Shown here in pieces: positions 21,801 to 34,119 of a DNA stretch of 61,863 nt. The stretch lies in contig JABANN010000146.1 of NCBI GenBank assembly GCA_013115125.1, forward strand, positions 1-61,863. Reading direction: 5' to 3'. The DNA comes from Perkinsus olseni (lineage: Eukaryota > Perkinsozoa > Perkinsida). The notes under the pieces are model-generated. The model saw nothing but the letters and a program-made list of their open reading frames with translations. It searched no databases and was not told the DNA's origin. The first letter of the stretch is position 1; the number at the start of each line of letters is the position of its first letter. The position numbers and the translations under genes were made by a program.

Positions 21801-24800
21801 CTCCGTCAAGACAGCAGTCAGGGGAAGTTACCGATTCCGGTACGGAGAACGTTCGGTATCCGCAACCATGGCGCTGCCCCTCCCTAGCCTCGACGTCTTG
21901 CCCATCCGTGACCTGCCGGAGGCCCTGGAGGTCCCCCAACCCTCCCACTCCGGGGAGTTGTGCGGGGGAGCGCCTATCGCCAGCGTCATCGTCACTGCGG
22001 ACTGTCAGTCGCCGGTGGTAAGGTTCCTTGGTCGGAACGAAAATTAGTAAGATTTTTCCGAAGGTACAAATCGGGGACCTGCGGATAGTCAGCGACAATC
22101 TTTGCGATAGCAGTATGTCCAATGCCGACCAGAGTGATGACGGTGAAATCCGTGGACGCATCTTTGGTTACCATGGGCAATCACAGAATGCAACCTCAGG
22201 GCCGGCCAACTGCCGTCCCGTGTCGGCCCTGTGGCAGCACATGATGGTCGATGATATGAATGCGGCGTTGAGAGGCCCTCTGAAGGACACCGAGAGGGAC
22301 TTCGCCGAGAGGGAGTCCGGCCTGGGTGAGTTCACGGGTAGGGCGGGACTGAGACCGCAAGTGTTGGATTATCGGCAGGCCCAGAAAAGAAGGTGGAGTT
22401 GTTCGACAACCTGGACGATGCATTCACTCTTAATCTCGGCTGTGCTTCTGTTGGAGCTTCAACTGTCACCATGTAGAGCATCCAAGGTTGATCCTAGTTC
22501 TTGACGGGATAGAAAGATACGCTGCCGTCACTAACACTTCGGACGTCCCTGCCAAGCTGAGGATCATCACGCCCGATGACATCAACCTCAAGAGCCCCGG
22601 CATCCCGCTCTGGGCTCACGGCCATCTGGATGGTCAGGACATGGAGGAGGCCAGGCACCATCGCTGGGTAAAGAGCAATATCTTGCTCACTTGCGATTCC
22701 TCAACGTCGAAGAGCAGGTGATGGATGAGCATCTTCTCGACATCCGACCTCGCCAGAGCCTCGTCGAGCCCGGCAAGACCGTCCATATTAAATTCACTTA
22801 TCGCTTCGCTTACGTCGGCATGCACGTCCTACCAATGGTCCTGCAAGTTGAGCATGGGAAGCATCTACGACTGTATCTAACGGGAACGACCCTTCCCAGG
22901 GCTGTCCCGAGGCTCAGCGTCAGGCAGGAGAACATAGTGTAGGTTTGAGGAGGGGCTCGTCCGCTGTATCGCGGACTGGTCATGCGTACGTATGCTAGTG
23001 AGTGACGGCTACGAAAAAGTGGCCAAAATAATTTCTCCTTCCAGCGACTCGTCCATTTTCCAGAAATTCCGACGCGCGCATTTTGCGCAAGATGTGCTTA
23101 GTTTTGTCTGACTCTTTCTACAGAGGAACGGCGCGACCGATTTGTCCCCTCTGAAATTGAGCCCTCCTCTTTTCCCCGTCTACAGGCTTGCCCAATCAGG
23201 CTCGGCGCCCTCGGCCGGGTTGATCAAGTGCTCGAAACCTGTTGAAGGTTTCTGCCTGTTCTTCGCGCCTTCAGTTTCGACCCAGTACCGATCGGGAGGG
23301 GAGCGTGCGTGCATGCGATTGAGTTATCAAATATCGGAGGTTATGTCCTGGAATCTGGTCTAGCTGTTTTTCAAAGGAATCCTTAGGTTGCCCGTGCACT
23401 TGGCGGATTCGGTCGGATTCCATTGACAAGCTCAACAAAGACAACTACAATTTCAAAGTGCTCGGCATCCGTCCATCGTCCGGATTCCTCAAGGCTAATG
23501 TGAGACCCACATTACCTTGAGGCGTCAACCTAAAATACTCCTATGCTCNNNNNNNNNNNNNNNNNNNNNNNNNNNNNNNNNNNNNNNNNNNNNNNNNNNN
23601 NNNNNNNNNNNNNNNNNNNNNNNNNNNNNNNNNNNNNNNNNNNTCTTCCTCTTCCTCTTCCTCTTCCTCTTCCTCTTCCTCTTCCTCTTCCTCTTCCTCT
23701 TCCTCTTCCTCTTCCTCTTCCTCTTCAGTCCAGTACATTCCTACGCGTTATCTTCTACTACCCCTTGGTGGAAGCCACGGACTACCGTGCGCAGGTACGC
23801 CTCTAGGGATCGCTCGAGGGCGCTTTGTGAACGCAGGGAAACCGACCAATGCGCTCAACTTGGTCGTTGTAAAGATCTATTCGCCTCTAGTGGGCCTCAT
23901 CGTGTGAAAAAATGCGTATCCCGCAATTTCTGTTCTGGACTCACGAAATAGAATCCGTTGCAGATGCGGTTGTGGAGGTGGGGTTTTGAAATCGTTCTTC
24001 AACCCACGGCACGGTGCTTTGGGCTCGACCCGGGAGTGACCAGGATAATAGTGGAGCATCTAGGAATCGTCATACCTGCCCAGACCATCATCTTCCGATT
24101 TTTATGATATACCCCAGGTGCACGTAGAAGTGGTGGCGGAGAGCTCTGGAAGCGCCGATGAGATCGTCCTGGAAGAGCTGGACTTTGGTATTATTCTGCC
24201 GGCATTTGACCCGCGAAAGGTAAGTTCCCTCGCTGCTTGGTGGTGCTTCTATGGAATAGTAGTGATTGTCTTACATGAGAGGACAATTAGACTGCAGAAT
24301 AATGAAGTCCGCTGAAAATACTATTTTGTCTTGCTGTTTTCTTGCCTGGGAAGAGTGTCTAGCGGCTCGCTCCTACGTTACGGATGCAGCCTTGGTGACG
24401 CTCCGTCCTCTAGGACGCTCGCCTCCGTCTCCCTTGGCTTTCTCGCTGCCTACTGTCTAAAGCACGAGTTAGTGAGATCGCTATCGGAGTGTTATAATGA
24501 TAGTATTATGTATTAACGAAGCCAATACCAGTTCCAAGTTGATTGGTGAGATCTATGATAATAAGCTTTCAAATCGGAATCTCTCTCGCTCGGCCCTGCT
24601 GACGGACCGCGATGAACCACCTCTTGCGGACGGCTTTGACGAGAAAAATGATCTCATGTGACATGAGAAGCAACCGCTTGAAAAATTCTTGAAACTCTTG
24701 CAATCTTGCAATTCCTCAACGTTCTTCAGACCACCCCGCGGCCCTCGTCGAGCAGTATCTTCTCGGCTCATCTGCCTCTGCAGCCCCTCAGCCCAGTCCA

Positions 24801-27800
24801 TACCTACGGGGCGGCCCTCTCGCTGGAGCATCTTGATTTCGGCCGAACACCAGCTGGTATGTCCGCTGGGGGAAATTGAGGAATTGCAAGATTGCAAGAT
24901 ATCACTAGTGTCTATTGGAAGGTTCAATCAGACATCGCATCACTGTCCTTGTCAACTACACAGAGGAGATGGTGATGCATTACAAGTAGTATATCTTATG
25001 CGCATGCGTGCAGCGGGGGCTCTCGAGGATGGCCATCGCCAGGTGGGACCTACGCGGTCTTCTGAGCGATGGTGATGGTGGTGGTAGAATTACCATCAGT
25101 CCTCAGGTGAGGGATTAGGTCGAGCGTGGGTTTCATGGAATTTAAGATACTTTCAGGAGGGTTACATCTTACCTGGAGAGGAACAGGTTGTGGCCTTCAC
25201 GCTGTTGGCTCCCTCAGTAGGGCGAGCGGAGGATTATGAGATCACCATGCTGGCGATTGACGCCGAGGTCCAATGCTCGGTAAGGGGATGGTGGGAATCC
25301 CACCGTGGGATGGGTCGCTGGCGAATTGAGGTGTGCGGGGATCGAACCCGGGACCTTCGCTGTGGAACTGATTGTGGTTGACTGCCTGCTGGAGATTGCT
25401 ATCCTGACTGAGCGTCGACTTTGGATACTCTGCTTCTTCATCCTGGTCATACCAAAATTCCCCCACTGCAAAATCGTCCTCATTGTAGCCTCAATGCAGA
25501 TAGTCTCCTGGGTGCATCTGGAGGACTTCAAGCAGGGCAATTCTAGTCAGAGTGAAGGCCCCTCACCGATCGCGGAGTAAGGAGAGGGGGCTGTGCTCCT
25601 TACTGTCGTGGATGGTCAGGCAGGAGGAGGTCCTGGCGGAGCATAGGGACCATCGTCATCTGCCGGCCTATTCTACCAGAGATCCCTTCAAACCGAAGCA
25701 TGTTTCCGTCGTTAATCGCCTCACGGTATCGAGGTCAGTATCTCTCGGGAAAAGTCCCAGGTTCGATCCCTGGTCCGGACATCTCAGGTATAGGAATCTC
25801 GCATCGACCGTTGGAGGGCAGAAGTATTTGAATGATAATCTCGGCAGATCGGTGATGCTGTCGATTGATCTGCCCTCCGAGGCTCAAGTGGATGACCTCC
25901 ACCAAAACCTGGTAAGATGTCCAGAAATGCGAAACATGAATCGCTTCGCTCCGCCGTAGGTCCGGTCGATGTTGCTGAAGTCCCATGCGAGAGATCAGGA
26001 GTCTATTGCAAGGAACGCTAGTCGGAGAGATGATCCTGGCATGAGGTCAGAAACAGGGGGTCGATGGCACGTGTCGGAGGAACGATGCCGTTTTCACAGT
26101 TAGAGTGTTTCATGAAGAGGATAGAACCGAGGGGGTGGCCGCTCGAGAAAGTTCAGTAGATTCGTATCGGGCTCCTCCCAGAGTTATTTACCGCGAGAAT
26201 ATCTAGATCTTTCTTGTTTTATCAGAGCCCGATTAGTTCAGCTGGATAGAATGTCTGCCTACGGAGCAGATGGTCGTAGGTTCGAATCCTGCATCGGGTA
26301 CTTTTCACCTACCCTATGTGTCCACGAGTTCCCCATCCAACGATTCCGCGCTTCTCCCCTATTTTCTCGCACCGGTAGTGATCGACCACCCAACTAGTTC
26401 GGCCTCTATCAATACACGTATGTGATATTGAATGGTACCCTCATTCCTGGGATCATTTTTCCCAGTAATTTTCGGTCACTAGTCCGCACACTTCTCGGAT
26501 TCATGTCTACTTCCTAGCTAAGTATACATTCCCAATTCAAAACTCGCAAGCCGAGCTTCGCTCCAACTCTTCCTCGCAGGGATGGCGGTGTGATGAGCAG
26601 CCTGACGACTCTGGCGGAGGAGGACGGCGAAGAGGGACCGCTGACCTACGGCATGAATGAGAAGCCGAGTCGATGCCCGCTGCACCTGAGGATCACCATA
26701 AGGCCGGCGACCAGTGATAAGTATGGTTGTGTCCAACCGCGCACGCCTCGATGATCGATATCAGAATCAGGTCGGATGGACAGTCTGTGACAGCCAGGAA
26801 TGCCAAGGATAGCTCTCTTGTTGCGGGTGTTGACTCAGAAGCGGTGAGCTGCAGTGTATCTTCACTGAGGGTTTCGGAGCCAGTTGAAGAGACTCTTGAA
26901 TAGCCGTTACAAGGCTTCCGCCTTCCGCTTCACTGAGCGCAGTTGATTTGTTCCGTGGTCTGGTCGAGCGAGGGCCCACAGCGGCATCTTGCTCTCTGGC
27001 ATTTTCTCAATTATCAACCGTAGGTTATTCAACGTCTTGTGCAAGATGTATTGGACGAGAGCAGCCTCACTGAGCTCATCAGGGCAGGGATTGGCAGTCA
27101 AACGGTTGCACCCTTGATCGAGGTAACTGCGGTGATGGCGGAAGGGGGGCACCATCGGCATCAGGGATCGCTCTCACCGAGGCCGGCTGCTCCGAAGGTT
27201 GCAGAAGATGCTCTGTGGAACGTCGTTCCGTGGGAGATGACGGAGGATGGCGTGGTGGGCTGTCGAAAGCCCTGCAATTGATGAGAGCTCCCCGCTTCTA
27301 GTTGTTTAGAGATGACTCGTCCGAGAGGAAAGATGGGCAGAGGGAAGTCGGTCGTTTTTCTCGGTGAGCGGCGGATCTATTATCTCTTCAGGCTGATGCT
27401 GCGGATGATGAGATGAGGAGTCTTCTTCGGGATGCATTGATTGGAGATTCAAAGTATCCTGGTTGTGACAGTGAGCTGCTCCTGCCGAGAAAGAGTAGGC
27501 AACGGGGAGTAGTTGTAGTGACAATAGTGATGACAGTAATGGTAGTATGGCCGGGAGTCGGCGGAGTCGGGAATGGTATCAGCGAGTGGTATCACATGAG
27601 ATTGACCATATAGGTTGGGCTGGTTCTGATGCATGGGGAAGCGTCAAGCCGCCTGGCCGCTCCTCAGAGGAGGCCATGGACGCGCAAGAGAAGGTGAAGA
27701 TTAGCAGAAGATGTGGTGAGCTGAGCTAGTTGTGATCAGTTGCTAACAAAAGGCACTGGCGAGGTCTGTAACTTAGAGGACTTGTCGAAGGTAGAATTGT

Positions 27801-27931
27801 ACTAACTAACCCGGATTCATGGTTTGAATTCTTCTCCCTAGTTCTCGAACGAGACGCTGAAGGGGGTGGTATTGTCCATTATTGAGGAGCAGCTGCGCTG
27901 CGATCGATCGCCAGCTGAGACCACGTCATAG
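18900..27931 (+). CDS. giant ASH/MSP-domain ciliary protein, CFAP65-like, many exons
   Basis: Successive plus-strand exons over 9 kb encode immunoglobulin-like ASH repeats. Landmarks: HTASFTVTNATAVRTAF (19.1 kb); PFDVRLPDGTSVG to VNYYRRLWILVRHASEPLYV (19.2-19.8); VSAPLVNPTGVPLKWTIDI (21.2); IDLGPIL...VRNLSNVEVCYVTRV (21.5-21.7); FSFDPVPIGRGACVHAIEL (23.3); EIVLEELDFGIILPAFD (24.2); LSLEHLDFGRTPAG (24.8); GEEQVVAFTLLAPSVGRAED (25.2); SVMLSIDLPSEAQVDD (25.9). C-terminal exons at 27.0-27.9 kb end ...VVLSIIEEQLRCDRSPAETTS with the stop at 27929-27931. The YYRRLW...PLYVD segment followed by HVKLWR is what I recall from CFAP65 (CCDC108), an axoneme/central-apparatus protein; HYDIN or CFAP47 are alternatives. 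Introns of 31, 44, 53 and 54 bp were resolved, others not. The first exon and whether all exons belong to one transcript are uncertain. Confidence 0.75.
20878..21056 (+). repeat. tandem array of about 80 bp with AATTTCGTGGCG core
   Basis: AATTTCGTGGCGCAGTGACG starts at 20878, 20955 (one change) and 21037. The sequence between copies is also similar, so this is an imperfect duplication of about 77-82 bp with two full units and a third start. It lies in an intron of the CFAP65-like gene. The last copy supplies a plausible acceptor (GGCGCAG before TGACGG). Confidence 0.75.
21104..21157 (+). other. 54-bp intron carrying the dispersed motif
   Basis: The intron starts GTATCTAAGGTTGATCATAG and ends GGAACAG. 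Removing it joins YLIPAIALDSNG to LASVSAPLVNPTG in frame. The motif forms the donor itself here. Confidence 0.7.
21572..21624 (+). other. 53-bp intron carrying the dispersed motif
   Basis: GTAATCATC to TTTTCTAG, phase 0, joining HRITAAVR to VRNLSNVEV. The motif GCATCTTAGGTTGATGCT occupies 21583-21600, inside the intron. Confidence 0.7.
23549..23643. other. assembly gap (95 N)
   Basis: It directly abuts the TCTTCC hexamer array, within an intron of the CFAP65-like gene. Confidence 0.95.
23644..23726 (+). repeat. (TCTTCC)n polypyrimidine hexamer array
   Basis: About 13 perfect hexamers lie just before an acceptor-like CAG and the exon with VIFYYPLVEATDYRAQ. They form an extreme polypyrimidine tract at the 3' end of an intron. 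The opposite strand reads poly-Glu but is not coding. Confidence 0.9.
25337..25420 (-). mobile_element. tRNA-derived SINE fragment inside an intron
   Basis: On the minus strand CGGGTTCGATCCCCG is a B box, and CGCTCAGTCAGGATAGCA about 60 nt before it resembles an A box. It sits in the CFAP65-like intron that begins GTAAGGGGATGG at about 25279, in the antisense direction. Confidence 0.45.
25759..25775 (+). other. isolated T-arm-like B box
   Basis: CCAGGTTCGATCCCTGG forms a perfect 5-bp T-stem with a 7-nt loop, but no acceptor, D or anticodon arm surrounds it. It lies in a candidate intron. Confidence 0.4.
26227..26300 (+). tRNA. tRNA-Arg (ACG)
   Basis: It forms a complete cloverleaf. The acceptor GCCCGAT pairs with ATCGGGT (G-U at 1-72). 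The anticodon stem TCTGC/GCAGA holds the loop CTACGGA, so the anticodon is ACG (codon CGU). The T-loop is GGTTCGAATCC. A CTTTT terminator follows. Confidence 0.97.
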
Positions 27932-28081
27932 ACTCGCCATGGCGCAGCTTCGTGTGTATCCTGAATCGACTTGTGTTGTGTCGGTTATTAGAAAGGTCGG
28001 CGGAGCGGAACTGAGGGAGTATGGAACCCATGACCTCTGGCAGTGCAATCGTGGAGATCTATCACTGCACCAAAGTGACGG

Positions 28082-29033
28082 CTAAATTGATGGTTTGATG
28101 ATTCTGCTCATCAGGGGTTTGAGAACGGCCACGTGAAGAATCTTAGTGAGCACTGTTCGTTGTTCTTGGGATCTTTGAAGGAGTGAACACCTCCGACAGG
28201 ACATCCTCTCGGTCGTCAGCCCTCCACTATGATGCAACGCGACAGCTTTGCAGGGCTCAACTCGTCGCATGCACAACGTCGAGTGACCACGCCGTGAGTG
28301 TTCGGGCACAAAGAACGCTTGAAATGCTCCGAGTATCCTGGCTCGACTTGCGTTCGTAGGAAGTGCTGTGGCATGTGCGGACCGCCGCCTTGGGAAAGTA
28401 GTTAGCGTTAGTTGGGGAAGCCGCACTCTTCCTACACCACGGAGTTTGGGATAGCGCAGCAGATGGCTGGACCGAATCACCAAATTGCAACCCGCGGCCC
28501 GTAAACCTGGCCCCGGAGACGATCTCGGCGGAGGCCGCAGACCGACGTCCAGTACCGTGACAGGACCGCGAGGTGTGGTGAGGTCTATAAGCCAGTACTG
28601 CGAGATGATGGCGAGTCGCGCAGCTAAACGCTGACTCGCGCATCACCTCCACCGTGGCGTGGGTGGGTTGGAAAAAAAAATCACAACCACAGGCCGAGGC
28701 CCCGCTACTGAAGAGGGGAGCCGCTGGTTACATGAGCGGAAGTCGAGGAGCGACACGACAGCCATGCTGGTCACAAACACAGGCCGGTCCCCGAACGCAA
28801 CGGCATCGAACGCCGAGAATCTTTTCGCTGTGCGCGGTAAGAAACCGTCATTGCGGCACCCGCAACTAACCTTGTCTACTGCGTAAACATCATTAAACAC
28901 TGATGGACTCTGCTAGGGAGTTCCGATTCGTTCCTCAGCGGAGGCTGACGCGCCTAGTGACTTTTCGAACGTTTCCTCTTCGCATGATGAGGATGGCGGG
29001 CATGAAGACTTCCACGATAGACGGTCAAAACAT
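28082..29033. other. region between giant gene and tRNA-Trp, weak coding signal
   Basis: Minus-strand frames (28257-28652 and 28643-28900) include a stretch that could be an exon (RFSAFDAVAFGDRPVFVTSM) preceded by an intron-like GTTAGTTGC...CGCACAG. Nothing is recognisable, and no start or stop is fixed. Confidence 0.25.
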
Positions 29034-29105
29034 TGACCCCGGCCCGATTCGAACGGACAACCTTCTGATCTGGAGTCAGATGCGCTACCGTTGCGCCACA
29101 GGGCC
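29034..29105 (-). tRNA. tRNA-Trp (CCA)
   Basis: It forms a full cloverleaf. The anticodon stem TCTGA/TCAGA holds the loop CTCCAGA. The T-arm is GTCCGTTCGAATCGGGC. It is identical to the copy at 45768-45839. Confidence 0.96.
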
Positions 29106-29539
29106 TTGATGCCAATTAGTTGTTACTCGTGGAGATATTTGTTTGCGGTTCCGTTCTTTTCACCTCCCAATTAAAACGAGACATGGGTGCAATCTCACAC
29201 CATGAAAAGCGAGATCATGTAGTGAAGTAGAGTAACACTGAGTGATGTGATCGACTTGGACCTCCGCGGGACAGACGTCGTCCTAGGTTCACCATTGAGA
29301 GGTAAACTAGTCCTGAAGAAAACGAACTCAAGGCACCGATGGGCTAGCCAGACAACTTAACCTCTCTTGTCCACACTCACCCTGAAGAGTTGGACGAATC
29401 TACTGCGAGGAGACCGCCGTTGCATCCAGCGCAATGATACCTGTACGACGGCACTCGAGGACGAACTGGTCTCCCACCTTCTCACATATCGTCTGACGTG
29501 GTCCTTAATGATCCGAGCTGCTTGTAAGTGTTGTCCATG

Positions 29540-31870
29540 CCCGCGAACTGCTCTCGATGTACGTTATCCAGTATCCTAGCAAAGCAGAGCGCTCCGTGCG
29601 GTCCGCTCTGACGCCTCTGCTACGTGTCAAGCTCAGCGCAGGAAGTTCCCGCAGATAGACTGTCCTCAGCAAAGACGTCTCCATTAGCCGGCCACACGTG
29701 CATGGAATCGTTCATTCGCAGAATAGGGCAGAATCTAACCACAGCCCTCAAGCAGCGTCGATCCGAAAGTCTCACGTCCAATGCTGTTCCATAACAAACG
29801 CGCATACGTGAGTTTCGGTGACCTTCGTGAGTTGCTTGCCGAGAGCTCGGATCCACCCATCGCCAGGTCGAAGCAAACCGTATCTGTCACGTGCACGGCA
29901 CCGGCACAGTAGAAGAGTTGAGCGTACACCGAGTCAGGGGTGGCGATTCCTTCTGAAGCTTCGTTCAAGTCGAACCTTTCTGCTCTCCGCAAAACGCCGA
30001 AGTCCATCGTGTCCTGGTGAGTGAGAGTGTGCGAGGAGGTCTTGAAGGCAGTGACTGTTACGAATATTGCCGTGTTTCTTGGGAGGAGCTCGGCAGGAGC
30101 TATCGAAAGGCACAGGTCGACGGGTCCAGCGAGTGGGCGAGAGATGTTCAGGGTCACGCAATCGCCGATAACCTGTCCCACCGCTCTGCCCTGAAACGGA
30201 CAAGAGTGGATGAAAGGAAGTGTCAGTTCAGAGTCCAACGCCATCGCCGGCTTAGTAGACTTGATGCCGATGAGCTTTGTGTTGCGTTATTCAGCTACAG
30301 TAGCTTTCCTTAGGAAACCCGAGACTCCGCTAGACACCTGTGAGTTGGATACGCTACTCCAGCAAGAGGTCGAGTCCTCCAACGGGACTGGTACACCGAC
30401 CTGCTTCGGGCTGGCAACGTTACCGACCCGAGAGGGACCTCACCAGTCCATCGGCGTCAGCGGTGGAGCTCTCGTTAAACTGGTATGTGAGGTAGAGCCT
30501 CGGGTCCTCCGATTCCATGCCGGCGTACATCTGGCTCAGGGCTGCCTCCTCCTGATAGCGAGAGCATAGTGGCTCGCCGACGGCGGTGTCGCTCACGGCC
30601 TGCTGCTGAGGTGAGGGAGTTGTGGTATCAAACAGCTCAGGATTGGCCATTCTGATCATGAATTGGACGAACGCTTCCGGGTAGGACTCGTAGCCGACCT
30701 GCATCAAGGTCAACTACAGGAAACCGCGGCACTCGGCGTCGACCACTTTATTGAAGCCCGGTAGTCGTGTGGGCTGCGGAGACGTTGGCGTGGCCGTCGG
30801 GGAGATCCTCGACAGCTTAGCCATCGCAAATCTACGGAGCCGAGGATGCCCCGCAGAGCTTGCCGTAGCAGGAGGCTCACACGTATCTTCCGGGTAGAGC
30901 CAGCGGGTTGGCAGCCAGAGCGATCGCCTCCTCCCTAGGGACGACTGCTACCTGGAGCTTGTTCGTTCCGAGGGACCTATGCTCCCAGAAACGATAGAGC
31001 AGGCCAGATCCAGCGGCAGACCTTTCGGAATCTTCTAAACCTTCAAGGAGCTCCTCGGCTGCCGCTGATACAACAGAGGAGCTGAAAGGAGGGTCAACCT
31101 AGGTTGGTGGAAAATGCAACCGGGAGGAGTCTGACGGCGTCTGATTGAGTCTGACTGTCTGACAGGGTTCTGTGTCGAGGACAGTAGTTTACAAGAGACG
31201 TGAGCGAGTAAGGAAGGCCGTCGCTCGAAGCTTGACCGGAGTCGCACATGTTCGACACAGAACCCGATGGCTTCCCGCCACACTGAGTTGCCGCCCAGGC
31301 CTCACCTATACCAGGTAACGATGACGCCATCGCCGGTGGTGAGCCTGTCAGCGTAGCCATGCTGCATGATTCGCTCAGCAGACAGCCAAGTCGTATGCAG
31401 CCCTCCAAGGGGGAATGAACTCCCCAAAGTGTGCAGGCTCGGATGGACGGGGTCGTAGGAAGCTTCAAGACGCTCGTTGTATCTGCCATTCTCATAGTGG
31501 CGGACGGGGTAACTGCCGAACGAGTCACCGAGCCTGCTGATCTAGAAGGTGTGGCTCCAACAGGGGGGCTTGAGGGCTGCAAAATTTAGCCACCATCATC
31601 ACGGCCTTGACTGTGGGGTGAAGGCGACAGCGGAGGTACTCCACCCAAGCGTCGGATGTCAATCGGGCGAAGGCGCTATATAATACACGACGAAGCGCCT
31701 GAATGGTCCGGGGTTCGTTATCGGATCCTGTGGGAGGGATCCTCACACTCTTGTCAATCTCACGGTTGTCCACCCATCGGTTGATGGGTGCGAACTCCTT
31801 CGCTCGGAAGGCTAGGCCGGTCTCTCTGATCGCATCATCTGTGCATCCGACGCCACTGGTGATAAGCTCA
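29540..31870 (-). CDS. unrecognised multi-exon gene
   Basis: Convincing minus-strand exons run from about 31870 (DDAIRETGLAFRAKEFAPIN to FARLTSDAWVEYLRC) through 31310-31530 (DSFGSYPVRHYENGRYNERL, then SSFPLGGLHTTWLSAERIMQ). They continue through 30720-30880 (MAKLSRISPTATPTSPQPTR), 30420-30713 (YESYPEAFVQFMIRM to YLTYQFNESSTADA), a long frame 29735-30244, and a possible end near 29500-29580 (ARILDNVHREQFAGMDNTYK). Short GT-AG introns can be drawn between several of these. No domain is recognised. It is not certain that all the exons belong to one gene. Confidence 0.5.
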
Positions 31871-32243
31871 CCTCAACTCACCAGAGGTTACCCACTCGCC
31901 CTTGTCTATCCACGACCATACGGGACGCCACTCCCCTCCTGCTTCATGGCACCTCTCTCGTTCAGATTCGAGAGCCGTCGCATTGGAGGCATCCTGAGGC
32001 CGACTACCATCGTGGTCATTCGCTGGCGTTCAGCCTCACAAAAATGGGTCCGGTGAAGAGGTCGCAGCCCGAAGCGTCGCCTCGTCTGGAGACGCCGCAG
32101 CACCCTTGGAGAGCTTCGCAGGCCTGGAAGGAACCGTGGATGCCAACTACCAGACGGGACCAAGGAGGCGTCCGACGAGGAGGCTCGAATGTTTTGCATG
32201 AGGGTCGCTAGGATATGAGCCAGATCTTCACTACCCTGCCAGA

Positions 32244-32317
32244 GCCCGATTAGTTCAGCTGGATAGAATGTCTGCCTACGGAGCAGATGGTCGTAGGTTC
32301 GAATCCTGCATCGGGTA
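32244..32317 (+). tRNA. tRNA-Arg (ACG), copy 2
   Basis: It is identical to 26227-26300. Its 3' flank also matches that copy in blocks (GTGTCCACGAGTTCCCCA, then CTCCTATTTTATCGCACCG against CTCCCCTATTTTCTCGCACCG), showing that tRNA and flank were duplicated together. Confidence 0.97.
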
Positions 32318-32430
32318 CTTTCCATCCCCCTTCACCTGTCGTGTCCACGAGTTCCCCACCCAGTAGGTGGATATCCCGAGCTCCTCTCCTATTTTATCGC
32401 ACCGCTGATGATCGACCCTTCGGGCTTCTT

Positions 32431-33534
32431 TCAACGTGTAACTGATAAGATGCTCGGAAAAGTCTGTCTGGTGTGTCTGGCTACTTGAACATAACAGGAT
32501 CGTAGTTTCCTCTGTCTAACTTGGAGTGAATTCTGCCTGCTTGTGCATCCTGTGTGAGGAAGTCTGCTGAGGCCTCTGCTATGTCCACCACCTGTCAGGC
32601 TTTTATGGGCCGCCCACCTGGCAAGCCTACCATCATCCCCCAAGGGGACTCCTGTATCGGCACGAAGCAGACGTCGAGGCCTCTATGGCACCCCTGTCGT
32701 AAAAGGTCGAAGTTCATCGTCGGTAAAATGCATCTGCCTCCGTGGAATGCACGACGCGGAGGGAAGATACTCACGACCTTCCTGTCGGTCCGCCTTCCCT
32801 CAACTGCAGGCTTCGAGAACTGGAGCACCTCCCGGAGAGTCGACACGACACAGGATCCTGACACTGCCTGAGAGGGCGGGGTAGAGGAAGTTTGACAAGT
32901 TGAGAAGAACTGACCTGTGGGCCGATCGACACTTGATAAGCTTTGCTATCTCATCATGATCGCAGGTAGTGAAGGGCTCGTAGTCCGAGCATCTTCGGAT
33001 AGTCTGCAGGGGGCCGACGCAGAACCTGCAAAGGCGCCAAGACTCTCATGCCATGTGCCCCGGAACGCCCGCCAACGCTTGACGGGAGTGAGCACTCACA
33101 CTAACGGCCGATGAGGTAGAGCGCAAACGCCCTGTCCTGGTGATGTCTGCTCGGCTCGGCCAGAGGAGATATTAAAGAGGAGCCCTTCCACCCATACTCC
33201 ACCTTGCTCACTGCGGCAGTCCGCTTCGGTGCGAGGCTGAAAGCGGTGATGATAATAGCGTTTTAGGAAAGCATCTTTCACATCCTACTTTGAAGTCGAG
33301 ACAGACGCCATTAGGTTCGGTTGGCAGATTGTCACTTTTACAGTAGGAACACTCGGCACCGACACACCCCGACTTCTCAGCGCAAAGATTCTTATCTCGG
33401 ATCTGGACGACAGCATGGACCCCGATGGAGTTGCCATTGGGCTCACTCCGTGATCGACGTTGCAGACAGGAAAGGAGCAACTCCGACTGGCTGTACGAAT
33501 CCCCTGGTACCAATGCCTGTTAGGCAGGGACTTG
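32431..33534. other. weakly coding interval
   Basis: Overlapping frames of about 90-105 codons exist on both strands between 32554 and 32871. The minus one (32595-32864, with REVLQFSKPAVEGRRTDRKV) reads more like protein, but no family is recognised. 32880-33534 holds only short frames. Confidence 0.25.
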
Positions 33535-34115
33535 TCAAATCTGACAACCGGCGGGGATCCCCTTTGACGGAGCGGGTGTAGCGGACGTCATGGACTCGGT
33601 GGATCGGCAGTTGAGGTTTTGATAGCGGCTCTTCCAGGCTTCGTATTGTGCCAGGAGCAGAGGGTCAGGCGGTGATGGCGGTGTGACGTTGAATTCCGCA
33701 AACTCCTGATCCGCCGCGAGGAACTCGCTCGGCCAACCGCGGGTCGAGATCCCTGGGGAGGAAAGGGGCCCAATGACGTTGCACAGAGTAGCGAGAAAAT
33801 CTTCGAGCTCACAGTGTGCCTTACCCGGTGAAACGAAAAGATCCGCGTAGATCTGGGCTCGCTCAAGGTCAAGGTAGGGACTAGAAGTCCTTGTAGGCCC
33901 GCCGAATACTCGAAGGGGGTCCGGCAGTCGATAATAGCATCCCCCTTTGCCATAGTTGATGGAAGGGTCCCAATCGATGAAGGTCCCTATAGGAAAGGTG
34001 AGGAATCTACACAGCAGAAGTAGAACTCACCGCCGAGGGAATGGCCACCGGAGAGGCCCAGTAGAATCTTGCCGAAGTAGGAGATCTTGGTAAAGGGAAG
34101 TGTCCTAGACCGCCA
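33535..34115 (-). CDS. unrecognised protein, two 3' exons
   Basis: The terminal exon 33535-33986 is open for 150 codons. It includes GTFIDWDPSINYGKGGCYYR, LPDPLRVFGG, LDLERAQIYADLFVSPGKAH and CELEDFLATLCNVIGPLSSP, and ends AGCQI. A 44-bp intron (33987-34030, GTGAGTTC to CCTATAG) joins it to KISYFGKILLGLSGGHSLGG upstream. The GLSGGHSLG stretch is reminiscent of a nucleophile elbow, but this alone is weak. The 5' part was not resolved. No family assigned. Confidence 0.5.
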
Positions 34116-34119
34116 TACC

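Noticed and set aside
22478-23538. Pairing opposite motif copies (22478/23522 and 51809/52842, each about 1.04 kb apart) as terminal inverted repeats of a transposon
   Set aside because: The interiors and flanks of the two intervals show no similarity and one spans coding exons; the equal spacing looks accidental.
23541-23738. Poly-Glu (minus) and Phe-Leu or Pro-Leu (plus) frames through the hexamer array
   Set aside because: Any frame is open in this repeat; it lies in an intron next to a gap.
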